Source: Sphingomonas sp. (GTDB lineage: Bacteria; Pseudomonadota; Alphaproteobacteria; Sphingomonadales; Sphingomonadaceae). From it: a stretch of DNA of 64,000 nt. Under the pieces are notes generated by a model. It searched no databases and was not told the origin of the DNA. It saw only the letters and a program-made list of their open reading frames with translations. Shown here piece after piece: positions 1 through 9,273 of the stretch (position 1 is the stretch's first letter; every line of letters starts with the position of its first letter). A program made the translations under genes and the position numbers. The stretch lies in assembly GCF_004799495.1 (NCBI RefSeq), contig NZ_SSMY01000004.1, forward strand, positions 1 through 64,000, given 5' to 3'.

Positions 1-20
1 CGCGTAGCCAAAGCTACGCG
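1..20. repeat. Perfect inverted repeat at window edge
   Basis: CGCGTAGC and GCTACGCG are perfect complements separated by CAAA, giving an 8-bp stem with a 4-base loop. It lies at the very edge of the window, so whether it belongs to a larger element or to the tail of an upstream gene cannot be seen. Confidence 0.7.
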
Positions 21-32
21 CAAGCAAGTGAC

Positions 33-98
33 GATGCGCAGGTAAACCGTCCCCCGGACGGTTTAGCCGTGTCCGGGGGACACGGCGACCTGCGCATC
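33..98. repeat. Nested long inverted repeat (two-tier stem)
   Basis: The outer arms GATGCGCAGGT (33-43) and ACCTGCGCATC (88-98) are perfect complements. Inside them CCCCCGGAC (51-59) pairs with GTCCGGGGG (71-79). Part of the outer arm, ACGATGCGCAG, recurs as a direct copy at 170-180. The 262 bases before the first glycosyltransferase show no convincing gene and are dominated by such repeats, as expected of a dispersed intergenic element. That interpretation is inference. Confidence 0.65.
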
Positions 99-132
99 CA
101 GCGGGCTTCTCCGGGCGACCGCTTCGCGGCGG

Positions 133-224
133 GCCGATTTTGGCGCCGGGCGGCGTCGCTTCGTCGGTCACGATGCGCAGAGGCATCGCTCCCTCCTTGC
201 TTCTTGCCCAACACCAAAATCGGC
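133..224. repeat. Inverted repeat flanking about 70 bp
   Basis: GCCGATTTTGG at 133-143 and CCAAAATCGGC at 214-224 are perfect 11-bp complements about 70 bases apart, which is the layout of terminal inverted repeats of a very small element. It ends about 38 bases before the first glycosyltransferase start. No coding potential is recognised between the arms. Confidence 0.6.
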
Positions 225-262
225 TCCGTCACGACCGCGCGGCAATTGAATACGGACCCTAA

Positions 263-1399
263 GTGAAACCGCGTATCCTCATCCTGATCGGCGCGTTCTG
301 GCCGGGTCACGAATCGGCCGGGCCGAACCTGAGCGTCAAGACGATGTGCCAGGCACTGTCCGACGAATTCGATTTCCTGCTCGTCGCGCGCGACCGCCCG
401 TTCGGCGCGACCGAGGCGCTGGTCGCGAACGACGCGTGGTTCAATCTGGGCTGGGCGAAAATTCATTACCTGACCGTCGGGCGGAACGGTGCCGAAGGGC
501 TGGCTGCGTTGTTGCGGGACACCCCGCACGACGTTTTGTTTTCCAACGGCTTCTTCGACCGCGAGTTCACCATCCCGGCACTGCTCGCGCGCCGCTTCGG
601 CAAGGCGCCGCGGCGACCCACGATCATCGCGCCGCGCGGCGAATTCTCGTCGGGCGCGCTCGGGCTGAAGGGGGGACGCAAGGGGCTGTACCGTCGCATC
701 GTCACCGCGCTCGGACTGGCGAAGCAGGTAACCTTCCAGGTCACAAGCACCGAGGAGGAAGCCGACATCCGCGCTGCCTTCCCGCGCAATCCGGTCGAGC
801 GGATCGGCAATGTCCGGCCGCTGTTTGCGCTGCCCGGTTATTGCCCGGGCGCGACGTTCCGCGCGGCGTTTCTTGGCCGCATCTCTCCCGTCAAAGGGCT
901 CGATATTGCGCTGGAGGCGCTCGCGCTGGTCAGGCAGCGCGTCGATTTCACGATCTACGGACCCGTCAGCGACGCGGCGCACTGGGCACGGTGCGGGGCG
1001 TTGATCGCCGCGCTCCCCACCAACGTCACCGCGCATCATGCGGGTGAACTGACCAACGACGCGGTGCCCAGGGCGATGGCGGCGCAGGACGTGCTGCTGC
1101 TGCCATCGCGCTCGGAGAATTTCGGGCACGCGATTTTCGAAGCGCTCGCCGCCGGAACACCGGTCGTGATCGGCGACAAGACCCCGTGGCGTGGACTGGA
1201 GGCGGCGAAGGCGGGGTTCGACATCGCGCTTCCTGATCCGGTAGGCATTGCCGCGGCGATCGACCGGCTGGCGGCAATGTCCGCCGCAGACCGTGCGGCA
1301 TGGCGCGCCGGCGCGCGCGCGGCGGCCGAGGCGTTCGTCGCGTCGAGCACCGCACGCACCGATATGACGCACCTCTTTCACCGGCTGGCGGGGCATTGA
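263..1399 (+). CDS. GT4-family glycosyltransferase
   Basis: A 378-residue cytoplasmic glycosyltransferase that probably adds one sugar to the lipid-linked repeat unit of the exopolysaccharide. The N-terminal half looks like the acceptor-side Rossmann domain (residues 1-180). The donor half opens with FLGRISPVKGLD and carries PSRSENFGHAIFEALAAG, the E-x7-E nucleotide-sugar signature of GT-B family 4. The start is GTG, with only a weak GGA upstream. The stop overlaps the next gene's ATG (TGATG), so the two are translationally coupled. Donor and acceptor sugars cannot be told from sequence. Confidence 0.85.
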   Translation: MKPRILILIGAFWPGHESAGPNLSVKTMCQALSDEFDFLLVARDRPFGATEALVANDAWFNLGWAKIHYLTVGRNGAEGLAALLRDTPHDVLFSNGFFDREFTIPALLARRFGKAPRRPTIIAPRGEFSSGALGLKGGRKGLYRRIVTALGLAKQVTFQVTSTEEEADIRAAFPRNPVERIGNVRPLFALPGYCPGATFRAAFLGRISPVKGLDIALEALALVRQRVDFTIYGPVSDAAHWARCGALIAALPTNVTAHHAGELTNDAVPRAMAAQDVLLLPSRSENFGHAIFEALAAGTPVVIGDKTPWRGLEAAKAGFDIALPDPVGIAAAIDRLAAMSAADRAAWRAGARAAAEAFVASSTARTDMTHLFHRLAGH

Positions 1400-2259
1400 T
1401 GCCGAGCGAACTTCATCCTTCCGCCGCCGCGCGCGCGATGCGGGCGATGCGCGGCCTGACCAACCTGCGCGGCTGGCACCGCGTCGCCGCGGCTGCAGCG
1501 GGATCGAGCGGGGCGTTCCGTGTCGCCAATGACGGGCTGTGGCTCGAAGGCGATCTGGGGTCGCTGATCGAGCGCGAATTCTATCTCTACGGCGGCTACG
1601 AGCGCGAGCAGATCGACCTGTTCCTGTCGCTGGTCCCGCGCGAGCGGCGCGGCACGATCCTCGATATCGGCGCTAACATCGGCACGCATTCGCTGCGTTT
1701 CAGCCAGGCGTTCGAGCACGTCCTGTCGTTTGAGCCGAACCCGCTGGTGATCGACCGGCTGCGGCGCAACGTCGCGCTCAACGACGCGCGGAACATCGCG
1801 GTGCATCATGTCGGGCTGGGCGACGCGCCAGCCGACCTTGAGTTGTTCGCGCCGGTCGGGACCAATCAGGGGCTCGGGACTTTCCTGACGACTGACCAAT
1901 ACGATCTGCCGCTCGAACGGATAGGCATGTCGCGGATCGAAGCCGGCGACGCTTATGTCGGCGCCCATGCGCCCGGGCGGATCGACGCGATCAAGTGCGA
2001 TGTCCAGGGCTTCGAAGTGCAGGTGTTCGCCGGCTTGCAGGACATCATCCGCCGCGACCGCCCGATCGTCTGGGTCGAGGTCGGCGGCGGGGCGCACACC
2101 GTGGCCGACGAGATCGCCGCGCTGATCGCGTTGCTGCCCGCCCCGGCCCGCTACTTCCGCATGTCGACCGAAAGCACCGGGCTCGTCTCGCACGCCACAC
2201 TGGTCGAAGCCGATGCCGCCGATATCGTCGGGGGCGACTGGGTGATCGTGCCGCGATGA
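1399..2259 (+). CDS. FkbM-family methyltransferase (1)
   Basis: A 286-residue S-adenosylmethionine-dependent methyltransferase of the FkbM family, probably O-methylating a sugar of the polymer. Motif I reads ILDIGANIGTHSLRF, followed by the acidic strand LSFEPNP. The later IDAIKCDVQGFEVQVFAG is the characteristic FkbM motif (usually KIDVEGxE, here with Q in place of E). ATG at 1399 is chosen because it overlaps the upstream stop; the open frame extends further 5' but only inside the glycosyltransferase. First of five FkbM genes in the locus. Confidence 0.85.
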   Translation: MPSELHPSAAARAMRAMRGLTNLRGWHRVAAAAAGSSGAFRVANDGLWLEGDLGSLIEREFYLYGGYEREQIDLFLSLVPRERRGTILDIGANIGTHSLRFSQAFEHVLSFEPNPLVIDRLRRNVALNDARNIAVHHVGLGDAPADLELFAPVGTNQGLGTFLTTDQYDLPLERIGMSRIEAGDAYVGAHAPGRIDAIKCDVQGFEVQVFAGLQDIIRRDRPIVWVEVGGGAHTVADEIAALIALLPAPARYFRMSTESTGLVSHATLVEADAADIVGGDWVIVPR

Positions 2260-2302
2260 AGCCCGCCTTGACCCTCCCCGCCGCTTCACCCATCGGGGCG
2301 CC

Positions 2303-3073
2303 ATGACCAGCCTGACCACCCATGTGAAGCGTTTCGTCGGACCGATCATCGCCAACCGCTGGACCGGGATCATCGCCGCGCGCGTGCTCGGCAACCGCAT
2401 CCCGCACCGGGGGCTGACGATCGACACCTCTAGCCCGGTGGTCGATGCCGAGACCAAGGCGGCGTTGCTGGTCAATGGCTACGAATCGGCCGAATACCGC
2501 TTCGTCCAGCGTTACCTACCGACCGATTGCGACGTGCTCGAACTGGGCGGCAGCCTGGGCGTGATCAGCTGCACGATTCGCCGCCGGATCGCCGCCGACC
2601 GCCGCCAGTTCGTCGTCGAGGCGGACCCCAGGCTCGCCGAGGTGTTGCGCCGCAACCTCGCGCTCAACGATTGCGCGCGCGGCGTGGAGATCGTCGAGGC
2701 GGCGATCAGCTACGGGGCCGGCGGCACCGTCAGGTTCGCGCTGGGCGAACGGTCGGACAGCGGGCGGATCGCCGCCGACGCCGATGGATTGCCGACGATC
2801 GAGGTTCCGGCGGTCACGCTGGGACAATTGATCGAGCGACACGGTCTGACCGACTTCGCGCTGGTCTGCGACATCGAAGGCGTCGAGTGGCGGATCGTCG
2901 AGCACGACCTCGACGCGCTGGCCAAGGCGCGGGTCGTCGTAATGGAGACGCACGGTACCCCCGATCATGGCAGCCACGACGATCTGATCGCCGCGATCTT
3001 GGCGACCGGGCGGTTCGCCCTGCTCGACCAATATGGCCCGGTCGTCGTGCTCGAGCCCAAGAGGCCGGCGTGA
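2303..3073 (+). CDS. FkbM-family methyltransferase (2)
   Basis: A 256-residue FkbM-type methyltransferase. Motif I is modified to VLELGGSLGVISC. It is followed by FVVEADPRLAEVLRRNLALN (the ribose-binding acidic residue) and by LVCDIEGVEWRIVEHD at the place of the usual KIDVEGxE. ATG follows a 43-base gap. Its stop overlaps the GTG of the next glycosyltransferase. It is diverged from its upstream neighbour, so not a recent duplicate. Substrate unknown; a polymer sugar hydroxyl is the likeliest given context. Confidence 0.8.
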   Translation: MTSLTTHVKRFVGPIIANRWTGIIAARVLGNRIPHRGLTIDTSSPVVDAETKAALLVNGYESAEYRFVQRYLPTDCDVLELGGSLGVISCTIRRRIAADRRQFVVEADPRLAEVLRRNLALNDCARGVEIVEAAISYGAGGTVRFALGERSDSGRIAADADGLPTIEVPAVTLGQLIERHGLTDFALVCDIEGVEWRIVEHDLDALAKARVVVMETHGTPDHGSHDDLIAAILATGRFALLDQYGPVVVLEPKRPA

Positions 3074-4254
3074 AAACGCGCCTGGCGATCGTCGTCACCC
3101 ATCCGATCCAGCATTTCGTGCCGTTCTACCGCGCGATCGCGGCCGATTCCGATATCGAGCTGCACGTGCTCTTCGGCGCGCCGATCGGGGTCGAATCCTA
3201 TTACGACGAGGAGATGCGGACGCAGATCTCTTGGAACATGGACATGCTCGGTGGCTATTCGAACGAGTTCCTCGGCGCGGTGCCAGAGGGCGGCCAGTCG
3301 AGCGTGCGCCAGCCCGATTCGCCGGTTATCGGCCAGCGGCTGGCGGCGTTCGGGCCCGATGTCGTCCTCGTTTACGGTCACATGCAGGCCAATGTGTTCC
3401 GCGCGATCCGGTGGTGCCGCCGGCACAAGGTGCCGCTGATGACGATCGGCGATTCGGAATTGCTGCGCGACCGCACGACGGTCACCAGGGCGCTCAAGGA
3501 AGTCGTCGTCCGCGCGATCTTCCGGCGCTATTCCGCGCTCCTGTCGGTGGGAGACCGCAACGCGGAGTTCTACCGCTATTACGGCGCGCCGGCGGACCGC
3601 ATCTTCCGTTCTCCGTTCACGATCGACGAAGCGACCTACCGCGCCGCGCAGGCGAACCGCGCCGCGCTGCGCGCCGCAACGCGCGCGCAATACGATATCG
3701 CCGACGACGCGATCGTCGCGCTGTTCGTCGGCAAGTTGTCACCGCGCAAGCGCCCGGGAGACCTGATCGACGCGCTCGCGCAAACCCGCGGACGCACAGT
3801 CACCGCCTTATTCGCCGGCAATGGCGAGCTGATGGACGAACTGCGCGCCAAGGCGACAGCGTCGGGCGTCGAAGCGCGTTTCGCCGGGTTCGTCAACGTC
3901 GATAAGCTGCCCGGGCTCTACGCCGCCGCGGACATGCTGGTGCACCCGTCGCAGCACGATCCGCACCCGCTGATCTGTTCCGAAGGCGCGTGCATCGGCC
4001 TGCCGTTGATCCTGAGTGACAGGATCGGCGCCGCGGGGCCGACCGACATCGCGCGGCCGGGCGAAAACACGATCGTTTTCCCGTGTACCGACATCCCCGC
4101 GCTCGCCGCGGCGATCGACGGGCTGGCGAGCGACGACGCGCGCCGCGCCGCGATGAGCGAACGGTCGCGCGCGATCTTCGACGAATGCGATGTCGCGGCG
4201 AGCGTCGCCGGGCTGAAGCAAGGCATCGCCACGGCGCGCGCGCGACCGCGATGA
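3070..4254 (+). CDS. GT4-family glycosyltransferase
   Basis: A 394-residue cytoplasmic glycosyltransferase. The N-terminus (KTRLAIVVTHPIQHFVPFYR) is typical of GT-B enzymes acting on polysaccharide repeat units. The donor domain carries LFVGKLSPRKRPGDLIDAL and HPSQHDPHPLICSEGACIG, the family 4 nucleotide-sugar site. GTG at 3070 overlaps the upstream stop (GTGA), which fixes the start although the frame stays open upstream. Its own end overlaps the flippase ATG by 4 bases. Confidence 0.85.
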   Translation: MKTRLAIVVTHPIQHFVPFYRAIAADSDIELHVLFGAPIGVESYYDEEMRTQISWNMDMLGGYSNEFLGAVPEGGQSSVRQPDSPVIGQRLAAFGPDVVLVYGHMQANVFRAIRWCRRHKVPLMTIGDSELLRDRTTVTRALKEVVVRAIFRRYSALLSVGDRNAEFYRYYGAPADRIFRSPFTIDEATYRAAQANRAALRAATRAQYDIADDAIVALFVGKLSPRKRPGDLIDALAQTRGRTVTALFAGNGELMDELRAKATASGVEARFAGFVNVDKLPGLYAAADMLVHPSQHDPHPLICSEGACIGLPLILSDRIGAAGPTDIARPGENTIVFPCTDIPALAAAIDGLASDDARRAAMSERSRAIFDECDVAASVAGLKQGIATARARPR

Positions 4255-5591
4255 GCGCCGCACGCAAGCTGTTCAGCCCGAGCTATTGGCGCAGCGACAG
4301 CGCGATCGCGAGCTGGCTGCGCGGCGCGGGGTGGCTGTTCCTGTCGTCGCTGATCGAACGCGTCGCGGCGCTCGCCCAGACCGTCCTGATCGCCCGCGCG
4401 ATCGATATCCAGAATTACGGGCGGTACGCGCTGCTGTTCTCGACGATCAGCCTGCTCTCGCCGATCGTCAGCCTGCAGCTGCCCTATTCGGTGGTGTATT
4501 TCGTCTCGCGCTTCCAGACACGCGACCCTGCGCGGGCCGGTGCCGTCGTATTGCTCGGGCGTCGGCTGACGCTGGCGACGACAGGGTTCGCACTCGCCGT
4601 GGCGATTGTGTTCGCGAGCCCGTTATCGCGCTGGCTGTTCGCCGAAGGGGGATTCGGCTGGCCGATCGTATTGGGCGGCGTGATCCTGCTCGCCTCGGTT
4701 CAGGCCGGGTTGAGCGATGCGGTGCTGCAGGCGAGCGAGCGGTTCCGCGTGCTCGCGCAGGCGCGCGTCGCCACCGCTGTCCTGTCCGTCGCGGCATTGG
4801 TGCTTGTGCTGCATTATTCGCCGACCTTGACGACGGTGCTGGCGGTCGTCGCGGCGGGCACGATCTTCCGCCTGATCGCGGTGGCGATCCCCGCGCGCGC
4901 GATCAGCAAGCGGCTCGCTGCCGAAACCGATTTCCGCCAGGCGCTCGGCTCGGCGCGCGCGATCGTCCACTTTTCGCTCCCCAGCGGGCTGCTGTCGGTG
5001 GTGACCGGCGTGTCGGTGTGGATCGGCAATTACTACCTGACTCGCCAGCCACTCGGGCTCAAGGATCTCGCGATCATCAACACGGGCCTGCAATGGCGAT
5101 CGCCGATCCTCGTCATCATGGCCTCGCTGGCGAGCGCGATCGTGCCGATGCTCGGGCGCTACCTCGGTGACGACGACCACGCCCAGACGCGGCGGCTGCA
5201 GCGTTATCACATCTGGCTCAACCTGGCAGTCGCGCTCGCGTTCTCGGGTGTCGCGATACTGGCGTCCAGCCTGATCCTAGCGCTCTACGGCCCGGCCTTT
5301 CGCGGGCAGAACTTCCTGTTCGGCCTGTTTCTGATCGCGCTCGTGCCGACCGCCTATGTCACCGCGCGCCAACAGGAATTGGTCGCGAGCGGGCGGATGT
5401 GGCTCCAGTTGCTGTTGTTCGTGCCCTTCGCGCTGATCGCGATCGGCGGGACATTCTGGTATGCGGAAACGCTAACCGGCGCGATTCTAGGCTATATTCA
5501 GCTGGCGGCGTGGATGGTAACGGCGGCGCTGATCGCGGTGTTCGTGCCCCCACCGGGCGAAACGGCCACGCGACCCGCGGAGATGGCGTAG
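4251..5591 (+). CDS. Wzx-like oligosaccharide flippase
   Basis: A 446-residue polytopic inner-membrane protein with about 12 hydrophobic segments and an N-terminal signature (SLIERVAALAQTVLIARAI, then YGRYALLFSTISLLSPI) matching MATE/MOP-superfamily polysaccharide transporters. It should flip undecaprenyl-diphosphate-linked repeat units to the periplasm before Wzy polymerisation. ATG at 4251 overlaps the previous stop. It lies between a glycosyltransferase and the amidotransferase. A Wzy-like polymerase downstream (11914) completes the pathway. Confidence 0.82.
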   Translation: MSAARKLFSPSYWRSDSAIASWLRGAGWLFLSSLIERVAALAQTVLIARAIDIQNYGRYALLFSTISLLSPIVSLQLPYSVVYFVSRFQTRDPARAGAVVLLGRRLTLATTGFALAVAIVFASPLSRWLFAEGGFGWPIVLGGVILLASVQAGLSDAVLQASERFRVLAQARVATAVLSVAALVLVLHYSPTLTTVLAVVAAGTIFRLIAVAIPARAISKRLAAETDFRQALGSARAIVHFSLPSGLLSVVTGVSVWIGNYYLTRQPLGLKDLAIINTGLQWRSPILVIMASLASAIVPMLGRYLGDDDHAQTRRLQRYHIWLNLAVALAFSGVAILASSLILALYGPAFRGQNFLFGLFLIALVPTAYVTARQQELVASGRMWLQLLLFVPFALIAIGGTFWYAETLTGAILGYIQLAAWMVTAALIAVFVPPPGETATRPAEMA

Positions 5592-5592
5592 C

Positions 5593-7512
5593 ATGTGCGG
5601 AATATTGGGCGTCGTGGCCAAGGGACCGATCGAGGTGGGGCGGTACCGCGCCGCGCTCGACAGCCTCGCGCATCGCGGGCCCGACGGCGAAGGCGAATGG
5701 CGCGACGCGGAAGCTGGCATCTGGTTCGGCCACCGCCGCCTGTCGATCATCGACCTGAGCCATGCCGGCGACCAGCCGATGCTGTCTCCCGACGGCCGCT
5801 TCGCGCTGATCTTCAACGGCGAGATCTACAATTATGTCGAGCTGAAGCGCGAGCTGATCGCGATGGGCGCGAGCTTCGTGTCGGAGAGCGACAGCGAAGT
5901 CATCATCGAGGGCTATCGCGCGTGGGGCCGCGGCGTGCTCGACCGGCTGAACGGCATGTTCGCGTTCATGCTGTTCGACCGCGCAAACCGAACGTTGCTC
6001 GGCGCGCGCGACCGCTATGGCGAAAAGCCATTCCTGTTCGTCTCGCGGCCCGACGCGTTCATGTTCGGGTCCGAGTACAAGGCGCTGCTCAGCCTGCCTG
6101 GGGTCGGTCATGAGTATGACGAGCTCCGCCTGCTCCGCGCGGCGTGCAATCCCAGCACCGGGCTCGACGCCGACCGGCAGACCGTGTTCCGCGACGTCCA
6201 GCAACTTCTGCCCGGCGAAGCGGTCGCGATCGACCTCGACACCCTCCGCCCCGACATCTGGCGCTATTACGCGCCGCGCCCCAACACCGACCGCGCCGGC
6301 GCGAGCGAGGCCGATATTTTCGCCGAGTTCCGCGATCTCCTCACCGACTCGGTGCGCATCCGGTTGCGCAGCGACGTGCCGGTCGGGTCGTGCCTGTCGG
6401 GCGGGCTCGATTCGAGCGCGATCGTGTGCATCGCGCGCGAGCTAGTCGGCGCCGATGCCGACTATAATACGTTCACCGGCCACTTCCCCGACACGCCGGC
6501 GGACGAACTGCACTATGCCCAGGTCGTGATCGACGCGACGGGCGTAAAGCGCCATCTGGTCGAGCCCACGGTCGACCGCCTGCTCAACGATCTGCCGCGC
6601 TTCATCTGGCACAACGAGCTGCCGACCGGCGGGTCGAGCCAGTTCGCGCAATGGTGCGTGTTCCACCTCGCCAAGCAGCACGACGTCACCGTGCTGCTCG
6701 ACGGGCAAGGCGCCGACGAGTTGCTCGGCGGGTACGAGACCTATTTCGGACTCTACGTCGCGGCGTTGCAGGAAACCGGCGACACCGCGCGGCTCGAGCG
6801 CGAGCTGCCCGAGATCCAGGCGCGCTACGGCGGAGCGCTCAACGGCGTGTCGCGATCGTGGCGCGACCGCCTGCCCTTCCGCCTGCGCCACTTGCTCGCC
6901 AATCGGCTCGGTGCGGGGTCGAGCCTGTATTATGCGATCGAGCCGGGGGTCGCGCAGCGCATCATGGTCGAGAACGGCCGCACGCGCATTCCCGGCTTCA
7001 ACACGCTATCCAGCGCGCTCGCGGAGGACAGTTTCGGCGGGTTCCTAACGACGCTGCTGCGCTATGGCGACCGCAATTCGATGGCGCATTCGCGCGAGGT
7101 GCGTCTGCCCTTCTGCGACCATCGCCTCGCGGATTTCGCGCTGTCGCTCCCGCCGCACCTGTTGATGGGCGAGGTCCAGAACAAGCGGCTGTTGCGCGAA
7201 AGCATGCGCGGCATCCTGCCCGAGGAAATCCGCACGCGCTGGCGCAAGCAGGGGTTCAACCCGCCGCAGGATTTGTGGTTCAAGTCGCCGCGCATGATCC
7301 AGCAAGTCCGCGACATCTTCGCGTCGGACAGTTTCCGCCAGTCGCCGTTCTGGATGGCGGGATATTGGGATCGCATGCTGGCGCGCGTCGAAGCGGGCGA
7401 GGACGGGCTCGGCTGGACGCTGTGGCAGCCGTTCATCATCGAAAGCTGGCGCCGTGAATTCCTCGGCCGAATCGGCGCCCAGCAATCCGCCGCCTTGCGC
7501 AACGCCGCCTGA
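5593..7512 (+). CDS. AsnB-like glutamine-dependent amidotransferase (1)
   Basis: A 639-residue class II glutamine amidotransferase/asparagine-synthetase-type enzyme. MCGILG places the nucleophile Cys2 directly after the start; RRLSIIDLS and GEIYNYVELK follow in the glutaminase domain. The ATP pyrophosphatase loop SGGLDSS is near residue 268. Both domains look intact. In polysaccharide loci such proteins often amidate uronic acids (as proposed for WbpS of Pseudomonas aeruginosa O6). Two uronic-acid-forming dehydrogenases occur later in this locus, so sugar amidation is as plausible as asparagine synthesis. ATG begins 1 base after the flippase stop. Confidence 0.85.
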   Translation: MCGILGVVAKGPIEVGRYRAALDSLAHRGPDGEGEWRDAEAGIWFGHRRLSIIDLSHAGDQPMLSPDGRFALIFNGEIYNYVELKRELIAMGASFVSESDSEVIIEGYRAWGRGVLDRLNGMFAFMLFDRANRTLLGARDRYGEKPFLFVSRPDAFMFGSEYKALLSLPGVGHEYDELRLLRAACNPSTGLDADRQTVFRDVQQLLPGEAVAIDLDTLRPDIWRYYAPRPNTDRAGASEADIFAEFRDLLTDSVRIRLRSDVPVGSCLSGGLDSSAIVCIARELVGADADYNTFTGHFPDTPADELHYAQVVIDATGVKRHLVEPTVDRLLNDLPRFIWHNELPTGGSSQFAQWCVFHLAKQHDVTVLLDGQGADELLGGYETYFGLYVAALQETGDTARLERELPEIQARYGGALNGVSRSWRDRLPFRLRHLLANRLGAGSSLYYAIEPGVAQRIMVENGRTRIPGFNTLSSALAEDSFGGFLTTLLRYGDRNSMAHSREVRLPFCDHRLADFALSLPPHLLMGEVQNKRLLRESMRGILPEEIRTRWRKQGFNPPQDLWFKSPRMIQQVRDIFASDSFRQSPFWMAGYWDRMLARVEAGEDGLGWTLWQPFIIESWRREFLGRIGAQQSAALRNAA

Positions 7513-7575
7513 CCGCTACCGATATTTCTCGAATGCTTCCGGCAACCACCGGGCCATGCAATTGGATGTGCGTAC

Positions 7576-8400
7576 ATGCTTAATGCCACGACCCGCCATC
7601 ACCTCCTCCAGAAACTGTTCTGGAATCCCGTGGGGGCGAGCATCGCGCGGCGCTTCATCCGCTTCAGCCGCAAGTTCGACGTGGTCGTGCGCAACTATTC
7701 GCTCAACGGCGAAACCAATGGCGAGCGCTGGCTGGCGACGCTGATGGACGACGCGCCGCTCGCGATAGACGTGGGCTTCCACGACGGCGCCTCGACCGCG
7801 GAAATCCTGAAAGCGCGGCCAAAGGCGCGGGTGATCGGTTTCGACCCGTCGCGCTTCGCTCTTGGATGCTACGACAAGGACTTCAAGAGCGACGAACGCA
7901 TAACCTTCGTCAACCAGGGACTCGCCGCCGAGCCGGGCGAGCTCGAGTTCTACGATTACGACAATATGTGCAACAGCCTGGCGAAGCGGAAGGAAATGCC
8001 GGGCGAGAAGCCCCGCACCTACAAGGTGCCGATCACCACGCTCGACCAATGGTGCGCGGACAACGCCGTCGATCGCGTCAATTTCATGAAGGTCGATGCG
8101 GAGGGCTATGACCTCCACGTGCTCGAAGGCGCCACGCGGCTGCTCGGCGAGCAGGCGATCGATATCTTCATGTTCGAATTCGCCAGCGGATGGACCGGAT
8201 CGAAGCGCTACCTGTGGGAAGTGACCGAATATTTCGAGGACAAGCCGTACAAGCTCTACCACCTGTTCAACGGTTTCCTGACCCCGCTCAAATACGACGT
8301 CCATATCGATTCCTGCACGACGATGTTCGCGATGTACGTCGGCGTGAGCGACGAACGGATGGCGCGCGGCGACATTCCCGTCCGCGATTACGGGCTCTGA
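7576..8400 (+). CDS. FkbM-family methyltransferase (3)
   Basis: A 274-residue FkbM-type methyltransferase. LAIDVGFHDGASTAEIL is motif I, VIGFDPSRF the acidic strand, and VNFMKVDAEGYDLHVLEGA the conserved FkbM motif. No signal peptide, so cytoplasmic. It starts at ATG 63 bases after the amidotransferase and is followed 7 bases later by another FkbM gene, the second pair of such enzymes in the cluster. The pairs are not close copies of each other, arguing for distinct substrates or positions. Confidence 0.83.
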   Translation: MLNATTRHHLLQKLFWNPVGASIARRFIRFSRKFDVVVRNYSLNGETNGERWLATLMDDAPLAIDVGFHDGASTAEILKARPKARVIGFDPSRFALGCYDKDFKSDERITFVNQGLAAEPGELEFYDYDNMCNSLAKRKEMPGEKPRTYKVPITTLDQWCADNAVDRVNFMKVDAEGYDLHVLEGATRLLGEQAIDIFMFEFASGWTGSKRYLWEVTEYFEDKPYKLYHLFNGFLTPLKYDVHIDSCTTMFAMYVGVSDERMARGDIPVRDYGL

Positions 8401-8407
8401 GGGCGGG

Positions 8408-9268
8408 ATGCTGTCGTCGATCGTGATGGGCCTTGCGCGCGCGATGCCGCGCGGCGGGCACCGGTTGGTCAAGCTGCTGCGCCCGGTCCTACCGGGGCTG
8501 GCGCGCTATCCAGCGACGCTGAAGGCCAACGGCTTCACCTTCCGCGGCGATCTCGCACTCAACGTCTTCTACCCGCTCGCCGTGTACGGTTATTACCGAC
8601 ATCAGGCGGTCGAGGACGACGTGCTTGCCTTCGCCGCGAAAGGCGCGCGCACGATCGCCGATGTCGGCGGCAACATCGGCTATACCACCGCGCTGATGGC
8701 CGGGGTCGCGCCCGATGCGCGGATCCTGACGTTCGAGCCGCTCGCGCTGTGCCAGCCCTATCTCGCCCAGGTCGCGGCGCATTTCCCCGGCGTCCGGATC
8801 ATCCCCAAGGCGGTCGGCGCCGAGCCCGGTACCGCCGAGTTCAAGCTCCGGTCGCAAGTCGACCGATCGTCGTTCGCGGGCAGTGGCAGCGAGCATGACG
8901 CGACGACGCTGAGCGTGCCGATGACGACGCTCGACCTCGAACTCGCCGCCGAGCCGGTCGACCTGATCAAGATCGATGTCGAAGGGTTCGAGGATGTCGT
9001 GCTCGCCGGCGCGCGCCAAACGATCCTCCGGTGCAAGCCGATCGTCGTGTTCGAAGCGTACGAGGAGGACGTGCTGCGCCGCTCGGTCGCGTTCTTCCAC
9101 GGCCTCGACGCCGGCTACACGTTGCTCAAGATCACGCATCAGGGCGAGTTGCGTCCGCTCGAATCGCTGACGCGTGGCGCCGACGAAGTGTGCAATTACG
9201 TCGCGTGGCCCGCGGGCCGGTCGCTGCCCGACGGGTGCCGCATCCCGCGCAGCTACGACCGCCCCTGA
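8408..9268 (+). CDS. FkbM-family methyltransferase (4)
   Basis: A 286-residue FkbM-type methyltransferase. TIADVGGNIGYTTALMAGV is motif I, ILTFEPLALCQPY the cofactor acidic region, and VDLIKIDVEGFEDVVLAGA a textbook FkbM motif. GGGCGGG directly before the ATG is the likely ribosome site. It is tandem with the preceding FkbM gene, and a glycosyltransferase begins 5 bases after its stop. Methyl acceptor unknown. Confidence 0.83.
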   Translation: MLSSIVMGLARAMPRGGHRLVKLLRPVLPGLARYPATLKANGFTFRGDLALNVFYPLAVYGYYRHQAVEDDVLAFAAKGARTIADVGGNIGYTTALMAGVAPDARILTFEPLALCQPYLAQVAAHFPGVRIIPKAVGAEPGTAEFKLRSQVDRSSFAGSGSEHDATTLSVPMTTLDLELAAEPVDLIKIDVEGFEDVVLAGARQTILRCKPIVVFEAYEEDVLRRSVAFFHGLDAGYTLLKITHQGELRPLESLTRGADEVCNYVAWPAGRSLPDGCRIPRSYDRP

Positions 9269-9273
9269 CGCCG

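Noticed and set aside
14..1396. A 460-codon reverse frame over the left edge and first glycosyltransferase
   Set aside because: Low-complexity antisense translation with no motifs; the plus strand encodes a clear family 4 glycosyltransferase.
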